From Clostridia bacterium (GTDB taxonomy: Bacteria > Bacillota > Clostridia > Oscillospirales > Acutalibacteraceae), in NCBI GenBank assembly GCA_017503785.1, contig JAFVSK010000008.1, positions 1-58,664 of the forward strand: DNA of 58,664 nt, read 5' to 3'. Position 1 is the first letter of the stretch; the number at the start of each line of letters is the position of its first letter. The translations under genes and the position numbers were made by a program. This document shows positions 25,431-35,700 of the stretch, piece after piece. A model generated the notes under the pieces. It was not told the DNA's origin and ran no database searches. It saw only the letters and a program-made list of their open reading frames with translations.

Positions 25431-27121
25431 GTAAAACTACGGTATTATACGCAGCTGCAGGTGAAGCGCTTTGCGGAACACCGTGGAATGTATATCCGCG
25501 TCCGCAGTTGAAACGCGATTCTTTTTTGTGTCTAAACGGGGAATGGGAGTTTGGCGTGGGCGATATGCCCACCTTCGATCGCACCATTCGTGTGCCGTTT
25601 GCGCCGGAGTCGCTGCTGTCGGGCATTGGGGAAACGTTTCCGCACGAGCCTACCTTGTGGTATCGCCGTCGGTTTACGGTGCCGAACGGTTTTATAAAAG
25701 ATCGGTTGCTACTGCATTTTGGCGCCGTGGATCAAACGGCAGAGGTGTTTGTCAATAACGAGCTGGTGGCACAACACGTGGGTGGCTACGAAGCCTTTTC
25801 CTGCGATGTTACCGACGTGCTGCAGGAGGAAAATACGATTACCGTGCGAGTGCAGGATCGGCTGGACGGCGTTCTGCCTTACGGTAAGCAGCGCCACAAG
25901 CGCGGCGGTATGTGGTACACGCCGGTGTCGGGCATTTGGCAAACGGTGTGGCTGGAAAGCGTGCCGGAGCAGTATATCCGCAGCCTCACCGTAAACGTCA
26001 CCACGACTTCGGCAACGGTAACGGTCGAGGGCGTGCAGGAGGGTGTGGTAACGGTGGCTACCCCCGCAGGCGAGCTGACGGTGCCGCTTACGGCGGGTGT
26101 GGCACAGATCGCGCCGGAAAATCCGCAGGTGTGGTCGCCGGAAACGCCCTACCTTTATGATTTTACGGTAACCACGGCCGACGATACGGTAAAGTCGTAT
26201 TTTGCATTGCGCACCTTGGAAACAAAGACGGTAAACGGCGTACCGCGCCTGTGCCTTAACGGCAAGCCGTATTTCTTCCATGGGCTGCTGGATCAAGGCT
26301 ACTGGAGCGATGGCTTGTTCACGCCTGCTACTCCCGCATGCTACGAGCAGGATATTGTAGCCATGAAGGCACTCGGCTTCAACATGCTGCGTAAGCACAT
26401 TAAGGTGGAGCCGGAGCAGTTCTATTACGATTGTGACCGCCTGGGCATGGTGGTGTTTCAGGATATGGTGAACAACAGCGATTACCGTTTTTTGCGGGAC
26501 ACGGCGTTGCCGACGGTTGGCCTTTTACGCCGTGATGACCGCCACTTGCACCGTAACTCGGCTTCGCGCTGCGCGTTTGAGGAAGGGATGGCGCAAACGG
26601 TGCGGCAGTTGTACAATCATCCGTGCATTTGCTACTGGACGATCTTTAACGAGGGCTGGGGCCAGTTCTGTGCCGACGAGCAGTATCATCGTCTGCGCGC
26701 GCTCGACAACAGCCGCTTCATTGACAGTACCTCCGGCTGGTTTCTGGCGAAAAACACCGATGTAGACAGCCGCCATATTTATTTTAAAAAATTAAAGGCG
26801 CCTGCTTCCGACAAGCCGTTTGTGCTGTCGGAGTTCGGCGGGTATTCCTACAAGCCGACAGGCCACGTGTTCAACACGGAGCAAACCTACGGCTACGGCA
26901 AATGCGAAACGCGGGAAGCGTTTGTGGAGATGGTGCGGCAGTTGTATACCGAACAGGTGCTGCCGCTGATTCCGCAGGGATTATGCGCCGCGGTGTACAC
27001 GCAGGTTTCGGATATTGAGGACGAAACCAACGGCCTGCTTACGTATGACCGCCGCGTGCAAAAGCTGCTGCCCGAGGAGTTTGCGGATATATCGAAGCGG
27101 CTTGTGGATAGCGTTGAATGA
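25427..27121 (+). CDS. glycoside hydrolase family 2 enzyme (beta-glycosidase)
   Basis: The 564-residue intracellular enzyme has the GH2 order: an N-terminal sugar-binding beta-sandwich (about 15-190, FLCLNGEWEFG, TLWYRRRFTV, YGKQRHKRGGMWY), an immunoglobulin-like domain (to about 270), and a TIM barrel. The acid/base Glu is in TIFNEGWGQF (Glu 409) and the nucleophile in VLSEFGGYS (Glu 469). It is shorter than LacZ and closest in plan to beta-glucuronidase or short beta-galactosidase-type enzymes. There is no signal peptide. It is the second gene of the MFS-GH2 operon, and specificity is unknown. Confidence 0.85.
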   Translation: MSKTTVLYAAAGEALCGTPWNVYPRPQLKRDSFLCLNGEWEFGVGDMPTFDRTIRVPFAPESLLSGIGETFPHEPTLWYRRRFTVPNGFIKDRLLLHFGAVDQTAEVFVNNELVAQHVGGYEAFSCDVTDVLQEENTITVRVQDRLDGVLPYGKQRHKRGGMWYTPVSGIWQTVWLESVPEQYIRSLTVNVTTTSATVTVEGVQEGVVTVATPAGELTVPLTAGVAQIAPENPQVWSPETPYLYDFTVTTADDTVKSYFALRTLETKTVNGVPRLCLNGKPYFFHGLLDQGYWSDGLFTPATPACYEQDIVAMKALGFNMLRKHIKVEPEQFYYDCDRLGMVVFQDMVNNSDYRFLRDTALPTVGLLRRDDRHLHRNSASRCAFEEGMAQTVRQLYNHPCICYWTIFNEGWGQFCADEQYHRLRALDNSRFIDSTSGWFLAKNTDVDSRHIYFKKLKAPASDKPFVLSEFGGYSYKPTGHVFNTEQTYGYGKCETREAFVEMVRQLYTEQVLPLIPQGLCAAVYTQVSDIEDETNGLLTYDRRVQKLLPEEFADISKRLVDSVE

Positions 27122-27125
27122 GGTG

Positions 27126-27251
27126 ATGACAATGGGTGCCAAGGATGTTGTGGCGGCTCGTTTTATGGAACTCTGCCGTGCGCGGCAGATCACGCTTGGA
27201 GAGCTTTTCTCTACGCCGGAATTTGATGCGTTGGAGCAGGAGATCAAGTAA
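27126..27251 (+). CDS. small hypothetical protein (41 residues), XRE-like helix
   Basis: An open frame with AGGTG just before ATG 27126 (a second ATG is at 27132) encodes MTMGAKDVVAARFMELC followed by RARQITLGEL, ending at TAA 27251. The start looks like the first two helices of an XRE helix-turn-helix (the usual 'RIKELRxEKGLTLEEL' pattern), but the recognition helix is missing. It sits between the GH2 gene and comF with 2-4 nt gaps, so it is probably translated. It may be a truncated regulator or a genuine small protein. Confidence 0.45.
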   Translation: MTMGAKDVVAARFMELCRARQITLGELFSTPEFDALEQEIK

Positions 27252-27253
27252 GC

Positions 27254-27979
27254 ATGCCTTTGTCGATGAAAGCGAAACGGTTGTGGCTGAGAGTGATTGC
27301 GTGGCTGTTTCCGGAGCGGTGTATTTTCTGCGATGAGCCGATTCCCTCGCTAACGCTGTGCTGTGAGGACTGCCGCAGAGAGCTATTGCTGATAAAGCCG
27401 CCGCTGTGCCCGTATTGCGGTATGTCCAAAACCGATTGCAACTGTCGGCGGCGTCGGCATCGGTACGATCGTGTGGCAGCGCCGTTTTATTCCGATGGCG
27501 CGGCGCACGAAGGACTGTTGCGATTAAAGCGTATTGACGACCCGCAGGCGATCGCCTATTTTGCCGATCAAATGGCTGCAACGGTGCGGCGTGAGTACGG
27601 TGAGGAGTCGTTGCACGTGGCGGCGGCGGTTCCTATGATGACAGCCGATCGCTATGAACGTGGGTACAATCAAAGCGAATTGCTGGCGAAAGCCGTGGCC
27701 GAGCGGTTGGGTATTCCGTATGTGGCGGTACTGACCAAATGCTACGCCACACAACCGCAAAAAGCGTTGAGTGCGTGGGAACGCGCCGGTAACGTGTTGG
27801 GTGCCTACGACGTGGAGCAAGCATCGCTGATAGTCGATAAGACCGTGCTGCTGGTGGATGATGTGCTCACCACCGGTGCCACCACGGATGAATGTGCGAA
27901 AATGTTAAAGCTGTACGGAGCGGCGCGGGTGCTTTGCGTGACGGCGGCGATCCGTCGTCCAAAACCGAAAAAACAATAA
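27254..27979 (+). CDS. comF: ComF-family phosphoribosyltransferase-like protein
   Basis: This 241-residue protein has an N-terminal zinc-ribbon-like region with Cys pairs (RCIFCDEP, CCEDCRRE, CPYCGMSKTDCNC), and a C-terminal PRT domain with the PRPP-binding loop VLLVDDVLTTGATTDEC. The middle carries the GYNQSELLAKAVA motif typical of ComF. The family is needed in DNA uptake in competent bacteria, while in anaerobes the role is unclear. No comE genes are in view. The start is ATG 27254, 2 nt after the upstream small gene, with GGAGA within that gene. Confidence 0.88.
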   Translation: MPLSMKAKRLWLRVIAWLFPERCIFCDEPIPSLTLCCEDCRRELLLIKPPLCPYCGMSKTDCNCRRRRHRYDRVAAPFYSDGAAHEGLLRLKRIDDPQAIAYFADQMAATVRREYGEESLHVAAAVPMMTADRYERGYNQSELLAKAVAERLGIPYVAVLTKCYATQPQKALSAWERAGNVLGAYDVEQASLIVDKTVLLVDDVLTTGATTDECAKMLKLYGAARVLCVTAAIRRPKPKKQ

Positions 27980-28015
27980 ACAGCGGCGGCAGGAGTGTTC
28001 CTGCCGCCGCTTTTC
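27977..28015. terminator. bidirectional terminator between comF and AAC(3) genes
   Basis: GCGGCGGCAGG pairs with CCTGCCGCCGC, followed by TTTT on the plus side, between convergent genes. Confidence 0.75.
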
Positions 28016-28018
28016 CAT

Positions 28019-28849
28019 TTACAAAGATTCCACTTCTTGCAGCCAATCGAGGGTGTCCTGCGGAACCCAGTTGTTATTGCCGTCTTCCCAAAACGCCTTC
28101 CTGTCGCGCTTGTTCATACAGTCGATTGCTCGGTCGACAAACTCGCGGGAGGGAACCACGGTGAGCTCGGCGTTGCCGCAGGTGGTTTTGTGCAGCTTGC
28201 CTTCGGCGGCCAGCAATTCACCAATGTACAGGCTATCCAAATGCCACCAAACACCGCGTTCGTTCCAGCGCTCATAGCACCAAACGCGGTCGATCAGTTC
28301 TTGATAGCGCGGGCTCTTTTTCGCTTTGTCCTGCCACTCCTGCATAAAGCGATATTCCGCCAAGTGACGCATGGTGCAGGGGCGCAGGTCGCGGCCGATG
28401 ATCAGCACCTTGGTGTTAAGCTCGTACATTTTCTCCCACGGTGAATCGGCAGCAAAGGGCGTTTCACCGTAAATGCCATGCCGCAGGCCGGATTCGCCGT
28501 GCGTTGCCGTAATGTAGGCGGCGTGCTTGCCGATAGCGGCAACGGAATGTGTAGCCTGATTGCTGCGCAGTGCGCCGGGCAGTTTGCGGAAATAGTTGGT
28601 AAGATACCCCACGTCAGACGGAGCATCCAAATGCCAGTTTTTATATACGTTTAACCAATCGTTCTGACACAGGGTGGGGAAGATGAGAGTCCCCTCTTCG
28701 CCCAGAGCGGCAAATAAGCCGCGCATCACGCTTTCGGCACCGTTTTCCACTTCGCCCAAGCTTTTAAAAGAGGAATGAACGATCAACGAATCCCCCTCGT
28801 GAACGCCCAATCGCTCCATTGCTTGTTTAACGTCTAACCATGTGACCAC
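28019..28849 (-). CDS. AAC(3)-family N-acetyltransferase
   Basis: This 276-residue protein has the GNAT-unrelated AAC(3)/YokD fold. Landmarks are SLIVHSSFKSLG, GTLIFPTLCQ, the RSNQATHSVAAIG signature (the core 'THSVAAxG' with the catalytic His), and DSPWEKMYELNTKVLIIGR. Known members acetylate the 3-amino group of aminoglycosides, but many chromosomal homologues have no proven resistance role. The GTG at 28849 is preferred because AGGGAG lies 7 nt upstream. It is monocistronic on the minus strand, sharing a terminator with comF. A TACAAT -10 box lies near 28877-28882. Confidence 0.82.
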   Translation of the reverse strand: MVTWLDVKQAMERLGVHEGDSLIVHSSFKSLGEVENGAESVMRGLFAALGEEGTLIFPTLCQNDWLNVYKNWHLDAPSDVGYLTNYFRKLPGALRSNQATHSVAAIGKHAAYITATHGESGLRHGIYGETPFAADSPWEKMYELNTKVLIIGRDLRPCTMRHLAEYRFMQEWQDKAKKSPRYQELIDRVWCYERWNERGVWWHLDSLYIGELLAAEGKLHKTTCGNAELTVVPSREFVDRAIDCMNKRDRKAFWEDGNNNWVPQDTLDWLQEVESL

Positions 28850-28997
28850 GCTACCACTCCCTTAATTCTTTTTTTCATTGTAACAGCATCCTTTGCACAT
28901 TGGAGTGGGGAATTGGACAAAAAAAGTGCAAAATCAGATTTTCGTTTGGAAAGTAAAAGTTTTTAAACGAATGTTTAAAAAAACAGAGTTTAGGGTA

Positions 28998-29026
28998 TTG
29001 ACAAATTTTAGCACGCGTGCTAAAAT
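28998..29026 (+). promoter_or_regulatory. TetR-adhesin promoter with embedded perfect palindrome
   Basis: TTGACA (28998-29003), a 17-bp spacer and TAAAAT (29021-29026). A 22-bp perfect inverted repeat (arm ATTTTAGCACG) fills the spacer and the whole -10 box (29005-29026). This is a textbook position for an autorepressor site. Confidence 0.75.
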
Positions 29027-29048
29027 TAGGCAAAGAGCAGAAATTAGG

Positions 29049-29771
29049 ATGGTGATACCGTTGGCGCGGATTAATAAAGCAAAGCTTACACGGATCGAAA
29101 TACTGCGTGCGGCAACACGAAAGATCTTGGAGTTGGGGTATTCCAACACTTCAGCCAAAGCAGTTGCCGATGAATTGGGAATGAGTACGGGAAACCTGAC
29201 CTTTTATTTTCCAACCAAAGAGCATATTCTTGCAGAAATGGTGGGAATGCTCTGTGACTTCCAGTGGAAAATGATGGAGAAGGAAGCGGATGAGGGGTAC
29301 AGCTCACTCATGGCTATCTGCTTAGAGTTAACGGCAATGGCTGCCATGTGTGAAGAAAATGCCATCATTAAAGATTTTTATTTAGCTGCCTATTCCAGCC
29401 CGATGGCGCTGGAAATTATTCGTAAAAACGATGCGGCTCGTGCCAAAACGGTGTTCGCCGATCGATGTAGCACATGGACGGAAGAACAATTTGCCGAAGC
29501 GGAAATTTTGGTTTCGGGAATTGAATACGCCACGTTGATGACAACCGATAGCTCCGTATCCGTCGAAATACGCATTGCCGGAGCGTTAAATAATATTTTA
29601 ACCATCTACGGTGTTCCCGAGGATATACGCCGCGCAAAGATCGATCGAGTGCTCTCGATGGATTATCTGGAGATCGGGCGCCGCATATTTGAGGGATTTG
29701 TACAGTACGTTGAAGAAACTAATGAGCACGCACTCGAAGAGTTGCTGTTGCTGCGAAGAACAACGGAATAA
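29049..29771 (+). CDS. TetR-family regulator, probable autorepressor
   Basis: The ~240-residue regulator has the helix-turn-helix ARINKAKLTRIEILRAA then TSAKAVADELGMSTGNLTFYF, followed by a helical ligand domain. The start is uncertain: ATG 29049 is given, but TTG 29061 (MARINKAKLTR) has a better GGTGAT site just upstream and a more usual opening. It is 14 nt upstream of the giant adhesin gene, with one promoter in front of both. That promoter is covered by a 22-bp perfect palindrome, so the protein probably represses its own operon. The C-terminal effector domain belongs to no recognised class, and its ligand is unknown. Confidence 0.8.
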   Translation: MVIPLARINKAKLTRIEILRAATRKILELGYSNTSAKAVADELGMSTGNLTFYFPTKEHILAEMVGMLCDFQWKMMEKEADEGYSSLMAICLELTAMAAMCEENAIIKDFYLAAYSSPMALEIIRKNDAARAKTVFADRCSTWTEEQFAEAEILVSGIEYATLMTTDSSVSVEIRIAGALNNILTIYGVPEDIRRAKIDRVLSMDYLEIGRRIFEGFVQYVEETNEHALEELLLLRRTTE

Positions 29772-29785
29772 CAGGAGGAAGCGTT

Positions 29786-32700
29786 ATGAAACAGAACTAT
29801 CGAATCACCAAGCGATTGATGAGCGTCGTGCTCTGCTTAGCACTGCTCATTTCGTGCCTGCCGGTGTCGGTCTTTGCAGCCACAGCGGGCACCAGCGCCG
29901 TTGCCGACGGCAATACGATGGACAGCTGGAAGAACCTCTTTTCCACCAGTTCCATCAGCACCGAAAACGCCGGTAAGGTGTGGACGGATAAATCCGTTTT
30001 TACCGATGCCTCGGCATTTGCCGGTACGGGCATCACTAAGGACGAGGCCGATAGCTTCTTGGTGGCACTGTCCACCATTGGTTCCAGCATGTCCATCACC
30101 GGCATGACGGCATCGCCCACCGATACGATGCTCGTGCTCGATGTGTCCGGCTCCATGAACGATAACGCGGGCAACAACGATGTCGCGGAGGCGTTGGTGG
30201 AATCGGCTAACGAAAGCATTAAGACGCTGTTGGAGGCCAACGAAAACAACCGAGTCGGTGTGGTGCTGTATTCCGGCACATCTTCCAGCAGCACCAATAG
30301 CGATGCGGCGATTCTGCTGCTGCCGCTCGGCCGCTACACCACCGGTTCCGACGGCGAGTACCTCAACTACGTTCTCACTACGCAGCAGACCGGCGGTAAC
30401 GGCTGGTGGAATCCGGTAGAAACCACAACCACGGAAACCATCCAACTGGATGCCGATACCGTTGTGCAGGGTACCACCTCGGCTCCCTCCGTCTCGGTAA
30501 CCGCCAAAGAGGTCGTGGGTGCTACCTATATCCAGAAGGGCGTTATTTTGGCGATGAACCAGTTCACGGCCGCCGCCAACACCACCACGGTGACGGATGA
30601 AAACGGCACGATGACCCGCAAGCCGGTTATGGTGCTCATGTCCGACGGCGCTCCCACGCTGGCCAGCACGGCGTTCACCGCTCCCGAACAGTACAATTTG
30701 GGTAACGGTCAGTCCTCCAGCACCAGCGCGGCGCAGGGCTTTGTTACGCAGTTAAGTGCAGCGTATGCCAAAAACCGCATCGAGGCAAAATACGGCACCG
30801 ATTGCTTGTTCTATACTCTGGGCCTTGGCGTTACGGGGAACACCATTGCTACCAGCGTTCTGGATCCGGCGAACTCCAACGCCGGTATCAACGAGTTTTG
30901 GACGGAATATAACGATGCGGCTGTCGGCGGCACCGTTAGGGTGCAGGGCAACGGTTACGATGCCCGCCGCGTTACCAAGATCGCTGATACCTTGGAGCAG
31001 GTGTACGTTGATAAGTATTTCGCGGTTAACAATGCTGCTGCCGGTGGCTTGTCGCAGGGCCTGAAGGATGCGTTTGCCGATATTGTTGGTACCATCCAGC
31101 TGCAATCGCGCTATTATCCTACGCTGATCTCCGAAAACGAAGAGCTTTCCGGCTATGTCAGCTTTGTGGACCGTATCGGCGAACACATGGAGGTTACCGA
31201 TATTAAGGGTATCCTTATCCACAACACGCTGTTCTCGGGCGCCGATCTGGCCAGCAACTTCGTGGATGCCGGCGGCGATCTGGGCACGAAAGACAACCCC
31301 AGCGAGTTAGGTCTGGAAATGGTTCACGCCGTACAGCAGCGCTTGGGAATCCAAGATATCAGCACGGCCGAAACGCTGATCCAGCTCGCGTACATCAACG
31401 GTCAGCTCTACTATAACAACGCCAACGATTTCTCTAACTATATTGGTTGGTACGCCAACCGCGCGGGCGATTTCCTGGGCTTCTACGACGAGAACTCCAC
31501 CGAACTGCCCGCCGCCACCGGTAACGCGGCTACCGATCCGGTGTTTACGGTGAAGTCCTACGGTTATTTGGGCGAAGTGGATGCTGCGCACGGCGTGGCT
31601 AAGTCGGACATGATGTACGCCACCGTGCAGGTGCGCACCAACATTGCCACCGGCGAACAGATCGTTACCTTCGCTGTGCCGGCGGCACTCATTCCGCTGG
31701 TTACTTATAACGTGACATTGGATGAAAACGGCGCTCTGGATGCACTCACCGTTTCGGGTGCCGAGCATCCCATCCGCTTGGTGTACGAGGTGGCGCTGGA
31801 CAAGGCAATCAACCCGTTCACCGTGAAGGATCTCGTGTCGGCTGCCTATTTGGCCGACCCACACAACGTGGGGCCCAACGGCGAGGTGTATGTGTACTCC
31901 AATCAGTGGGATCACAGCAACACCGCCGGTTACGGTATGGTGAATACCTACACGTATTTCAACCCCGCCCGTCAGAACGACAAGTACTATTACACGGAAG
32001 ATACGCCCGTGTACGCCGATGCCAACGGTACGCTGTACACCGGCGCAACTAAACCCTCCGGCACGAAATATCGCGCCTACACCGTTTATGAAAAGAACGG
32101 TAACACGCTTACCGCGACGGTCAAGTACCGCGAGATTTCGGCAAACGCCTTGAATACGGCTATTCAAAGCGCTACCGGTTGGTATATCCCGAAGGGCGAC
32201 GTTCACACCAACCTGGAAGGCTACACGGTTTATAAGGGTGGTTTGCCCAACTACGTTGCGGCCAATAACGTGACTGAAAGCTTGTCGTATGCGTACCTGC
32301 CGTTTGTGGATATCACCAATCACACGGTAAACGACACCGGCTATAACTTCTACGTCGGCGCTACACTGGGCAACAACGGTCGTTTGGCTGTTCAGCCCGA
32401 AACCGGTATCAAGTTGACGAAAACCATGGAGAACGGCGTTGCCGCTCCGGCAGATGCCTTCACCTTCGTGTTGACCAATTTGACCGACACGAACGACAGT
32501 GACACCTATCCCGCCTATTTGGTAAAGGCCGACGGTACCGTCGACAGTACGGTTACCGTTCCCTTCGTCAACGGTCGTGCGGTTGTGCAGCTGCACGCCG
32601 AGGAAACGCTGTATATCGGCGGTATGACCGCGGGCGAGATGATCCGCGTGCTTGAGCAAGAGGTCGTGGATTACGTGGTACAATCGGTCAACGGCAACAC

Positions 32701-35700
32701 CACGCTGAAAGCGGTCGATATCACCGTTACCAATAACGTGCTCAGCGAGGCACACTTTGTCAATGGCGAGCGCGGCAAGGGTCATCTTACGGTGGCCAAA
32801 GAGGTTACGCACGATTTCGGCGGCAACTATACGATTCCGGCCGGTAAGACATTTGATATTACCGTCACGCTGAGCGGTATCGGCACAGCCAACGCCACCT
32901 TTGCTGCGGCGCAGACGGGCAGTACCATCACCAGCGTAACGACGGATGCGAGCGGTTCGGTTACCGTGACACTTGGCCACGACGAACAGTTTGAGATCTT
33001 CGATCTGCCCGAAGGCACGGTTGCAACCGTGGTGGAAGCCACTCCGGGCAGCGGCTTTACCGCTACCTATTTTGAAGGCGGCACGGCGGGCGACGGCGTG
33101 GTTACTATTGGTGATAACACGATTACCACGGTGACTGTGCTGAACGATTATACCGCACGCGAAGTGTATCCTGTGAATATCCAAATTGGCGGCACCAAGT
33201 TCCTCGTTTATGAGGATAACAGTGCGGCAGCTTGGGGCACTGCCGAATTTACGATCGAACTGCAGCGTAACGACGCTGACGGCACCGGTTGGAAAACGGT
33301 GGATACTGCGGTTGTGAACGATGCGAACCGCACCTTTACCTTCGACGTTTCCAACGAACGCTACGAGGAACCGGGCGCCTACGCCTACCGCGTGGTAGAA
33401 GTGATTCCCGCGACGCGTTTGGACGGTATGCTCTATGATCCTACGGTGCACACCTTTACGGTGCACGTGACCGATACGGATATGGATGGTCAGCTGGAGA
33501 TCACGCGCGTTCATTCCGAGCACGCCGATAAAGACTTTACGCAGTCCGCCGGTGTGTGGGCGATTCAAACCGATTTCACCAACGTGCAGTACACCACGGC
33601 TCCGGCGGTTGCACGGATCAACCTGCAGAAGATCCTGACAAACGATTCCAAGAGCACGGCGGTATCGCTGGCCGGCTTTGAATTCGGTCTGTTTACGGAT
33701 GCGGCCTGCACCACGCCGTTCACGGATGCCCTTACCGGCGTTCAGGCGATCGACGTTCCCACAACGGATTCCATCGGCGAAAGCCGTGTTGAGGTCATCT
33801 TCGATGCCACCGGCACCTACACCTTCTACCTGAAGGAAACCAGCAGCGGCAACGCCTACATGGATTACAGCGATACCGTTGTGAAGGTTACGGTTGAGGT
33901 GGTTAACACCGCCGGCGGCCGCTTGGCAGCAAACGTCGTTTATGATACAGCTACCAACGTCAACGGTGAGCTGGAGTTCACCAACGTTTACGATCCTGCC
34001 GATGCCACGCTGACGATCGACTTCGTCGACAAGATCCTCGACGGCCGTAACATGAACGCTAATGAATTCACGTTCGAACTGCGCGCTGAGGACGGTACCA
34101 AGCTGTTAGAGGGTAAAAACGCAGCGGCTGCGGCCGGTAATAAAGCAGCGGTTACCTTCGACGATACGCTGAAGTTCGATACCGTCGGCACGTATTACTA
34201 TCAGATCGTGGAAGTCAGCGGTGACGGCAACGGTGTCACTACCGATAAGTCTACTCACTGGGTCATGGTTACCGTTGCGGACGTCAACGGTCAGCTTACG
34301 GCAAGCTACGTGGTGCTTAGTGACGTTGGCAACGCCATCGTGTTCACCAACACCTACACCGCAACGGACGTTACCTACGCCATCAACGGCGACAAGACGC
34401 TGAACGGCCGTCCCTTGCTTAACGACGAGTTCACGTTCGTCATGACCGAGGTTGCCGACGCTGACGGTACGGCTAAGCCCAATGCCGAAACCTGGACAGC
34501 CAAGAACATGGCAAACGGTACGTTCCATTTTGATACGATCACCTACACCGCTGCCGGTAAGTACTATTATGAAGTGTCTGAAACGGCGGGCAGCACGCAG
34601 TTTGGTGTTCGCTACGACACGAACGTGTTTATCGTCACCGTCGAGATCGTTGACAACGGCCGTGGTGCTCTGGAAGTAAGGCCTGTCACCTATAAGCTCA
34701 AGGGCGGCAACGCGGAGAACACGCTCGCTTTTGTAAACACCTATACGCCGACGGCCATCACCGCGCCGATCGTTGGTGATAAACTGCTCACGGGTAAGGT
34801 TCTCGGTGCCGGTGACTACAGCTTTACCTTGTATGAGTCCGATGCTTCCTGGACCTTGGGTAACGAGATCGAAACGGTTGACAACGCGCAGGATGGCAGC
34901 TTCTCCTTTACGGCAATCGAATACAAGAAGGCAGATGCCTACTACTATCTCGTTAAGGAAGTCGGCGGCGGTACTACCGTAAACGGCGTCACCTACGACG
35001 ATGAGGTATACCGTGTTCGCGTTACGGTAACGGATGACCTGGTCGGCCAGCTGCATGTGAACACCGTGGTGTTCGACAGCAATGATGTTCCGCAGTCGGG
35101 CGTTGTGTTTGAAAACGTCTACGCCGTTACCGGCAATGCTACGGCAACGATCAAGGGTAGCAAAGAACTGAAAAACAAGGCTCTCGCAGATAACGCCTTC
35201 ACCTTTGAACTGTACGAGGCTAACGGTTCGTTGACACCCACGGGTACTCCCGTACAAACGGCTACCAACGTAAGCGGCGAGTTTACGTTCACCATCAACT
35301 ACGGTCCCGAAGATGCTGGTGCGGATTTCTATTACCTCGTTAAGGAGAATATTCCTGCCGGTGCTGTGAACAACGTGCTGAACGGTGTCACCTATGATCC
35401 GGCGGTATATGCGGTGAAGGTTGCCGTGAAGGACGATGGCGACGGTACCATGAGCACGGAAGCCCCCGTATATTACGAGGTCGTGAATAATGCTCTGTCT
35501 ACCACCTCGGTAGCGAAGCCTGCGTTTGAAAACGTGTACACACCCACTCCCGCTACGGTGGATATCGTTGGTAATAAGGTCCTCAAGAAAAACGGTAGCG
35601 AGGTCGAATTGGACGGCAAGGAGTTCGTGTTCAATCTCCATCAGGTGAAGGGTACCGACAAGGTGCTCGTGGCCACCGTTAAGAACGCAGCCGACGGTAC

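Noticed and set aside
31307-35641. Long minus-strand open frames (753 and 511 codons) opposite the adhesin
   Set aside because: They are shadows of the adhesin's repeated, stop-poor coding pattern. They contain only low-complexity valine, isoleucine and arginine stretches and no motif.
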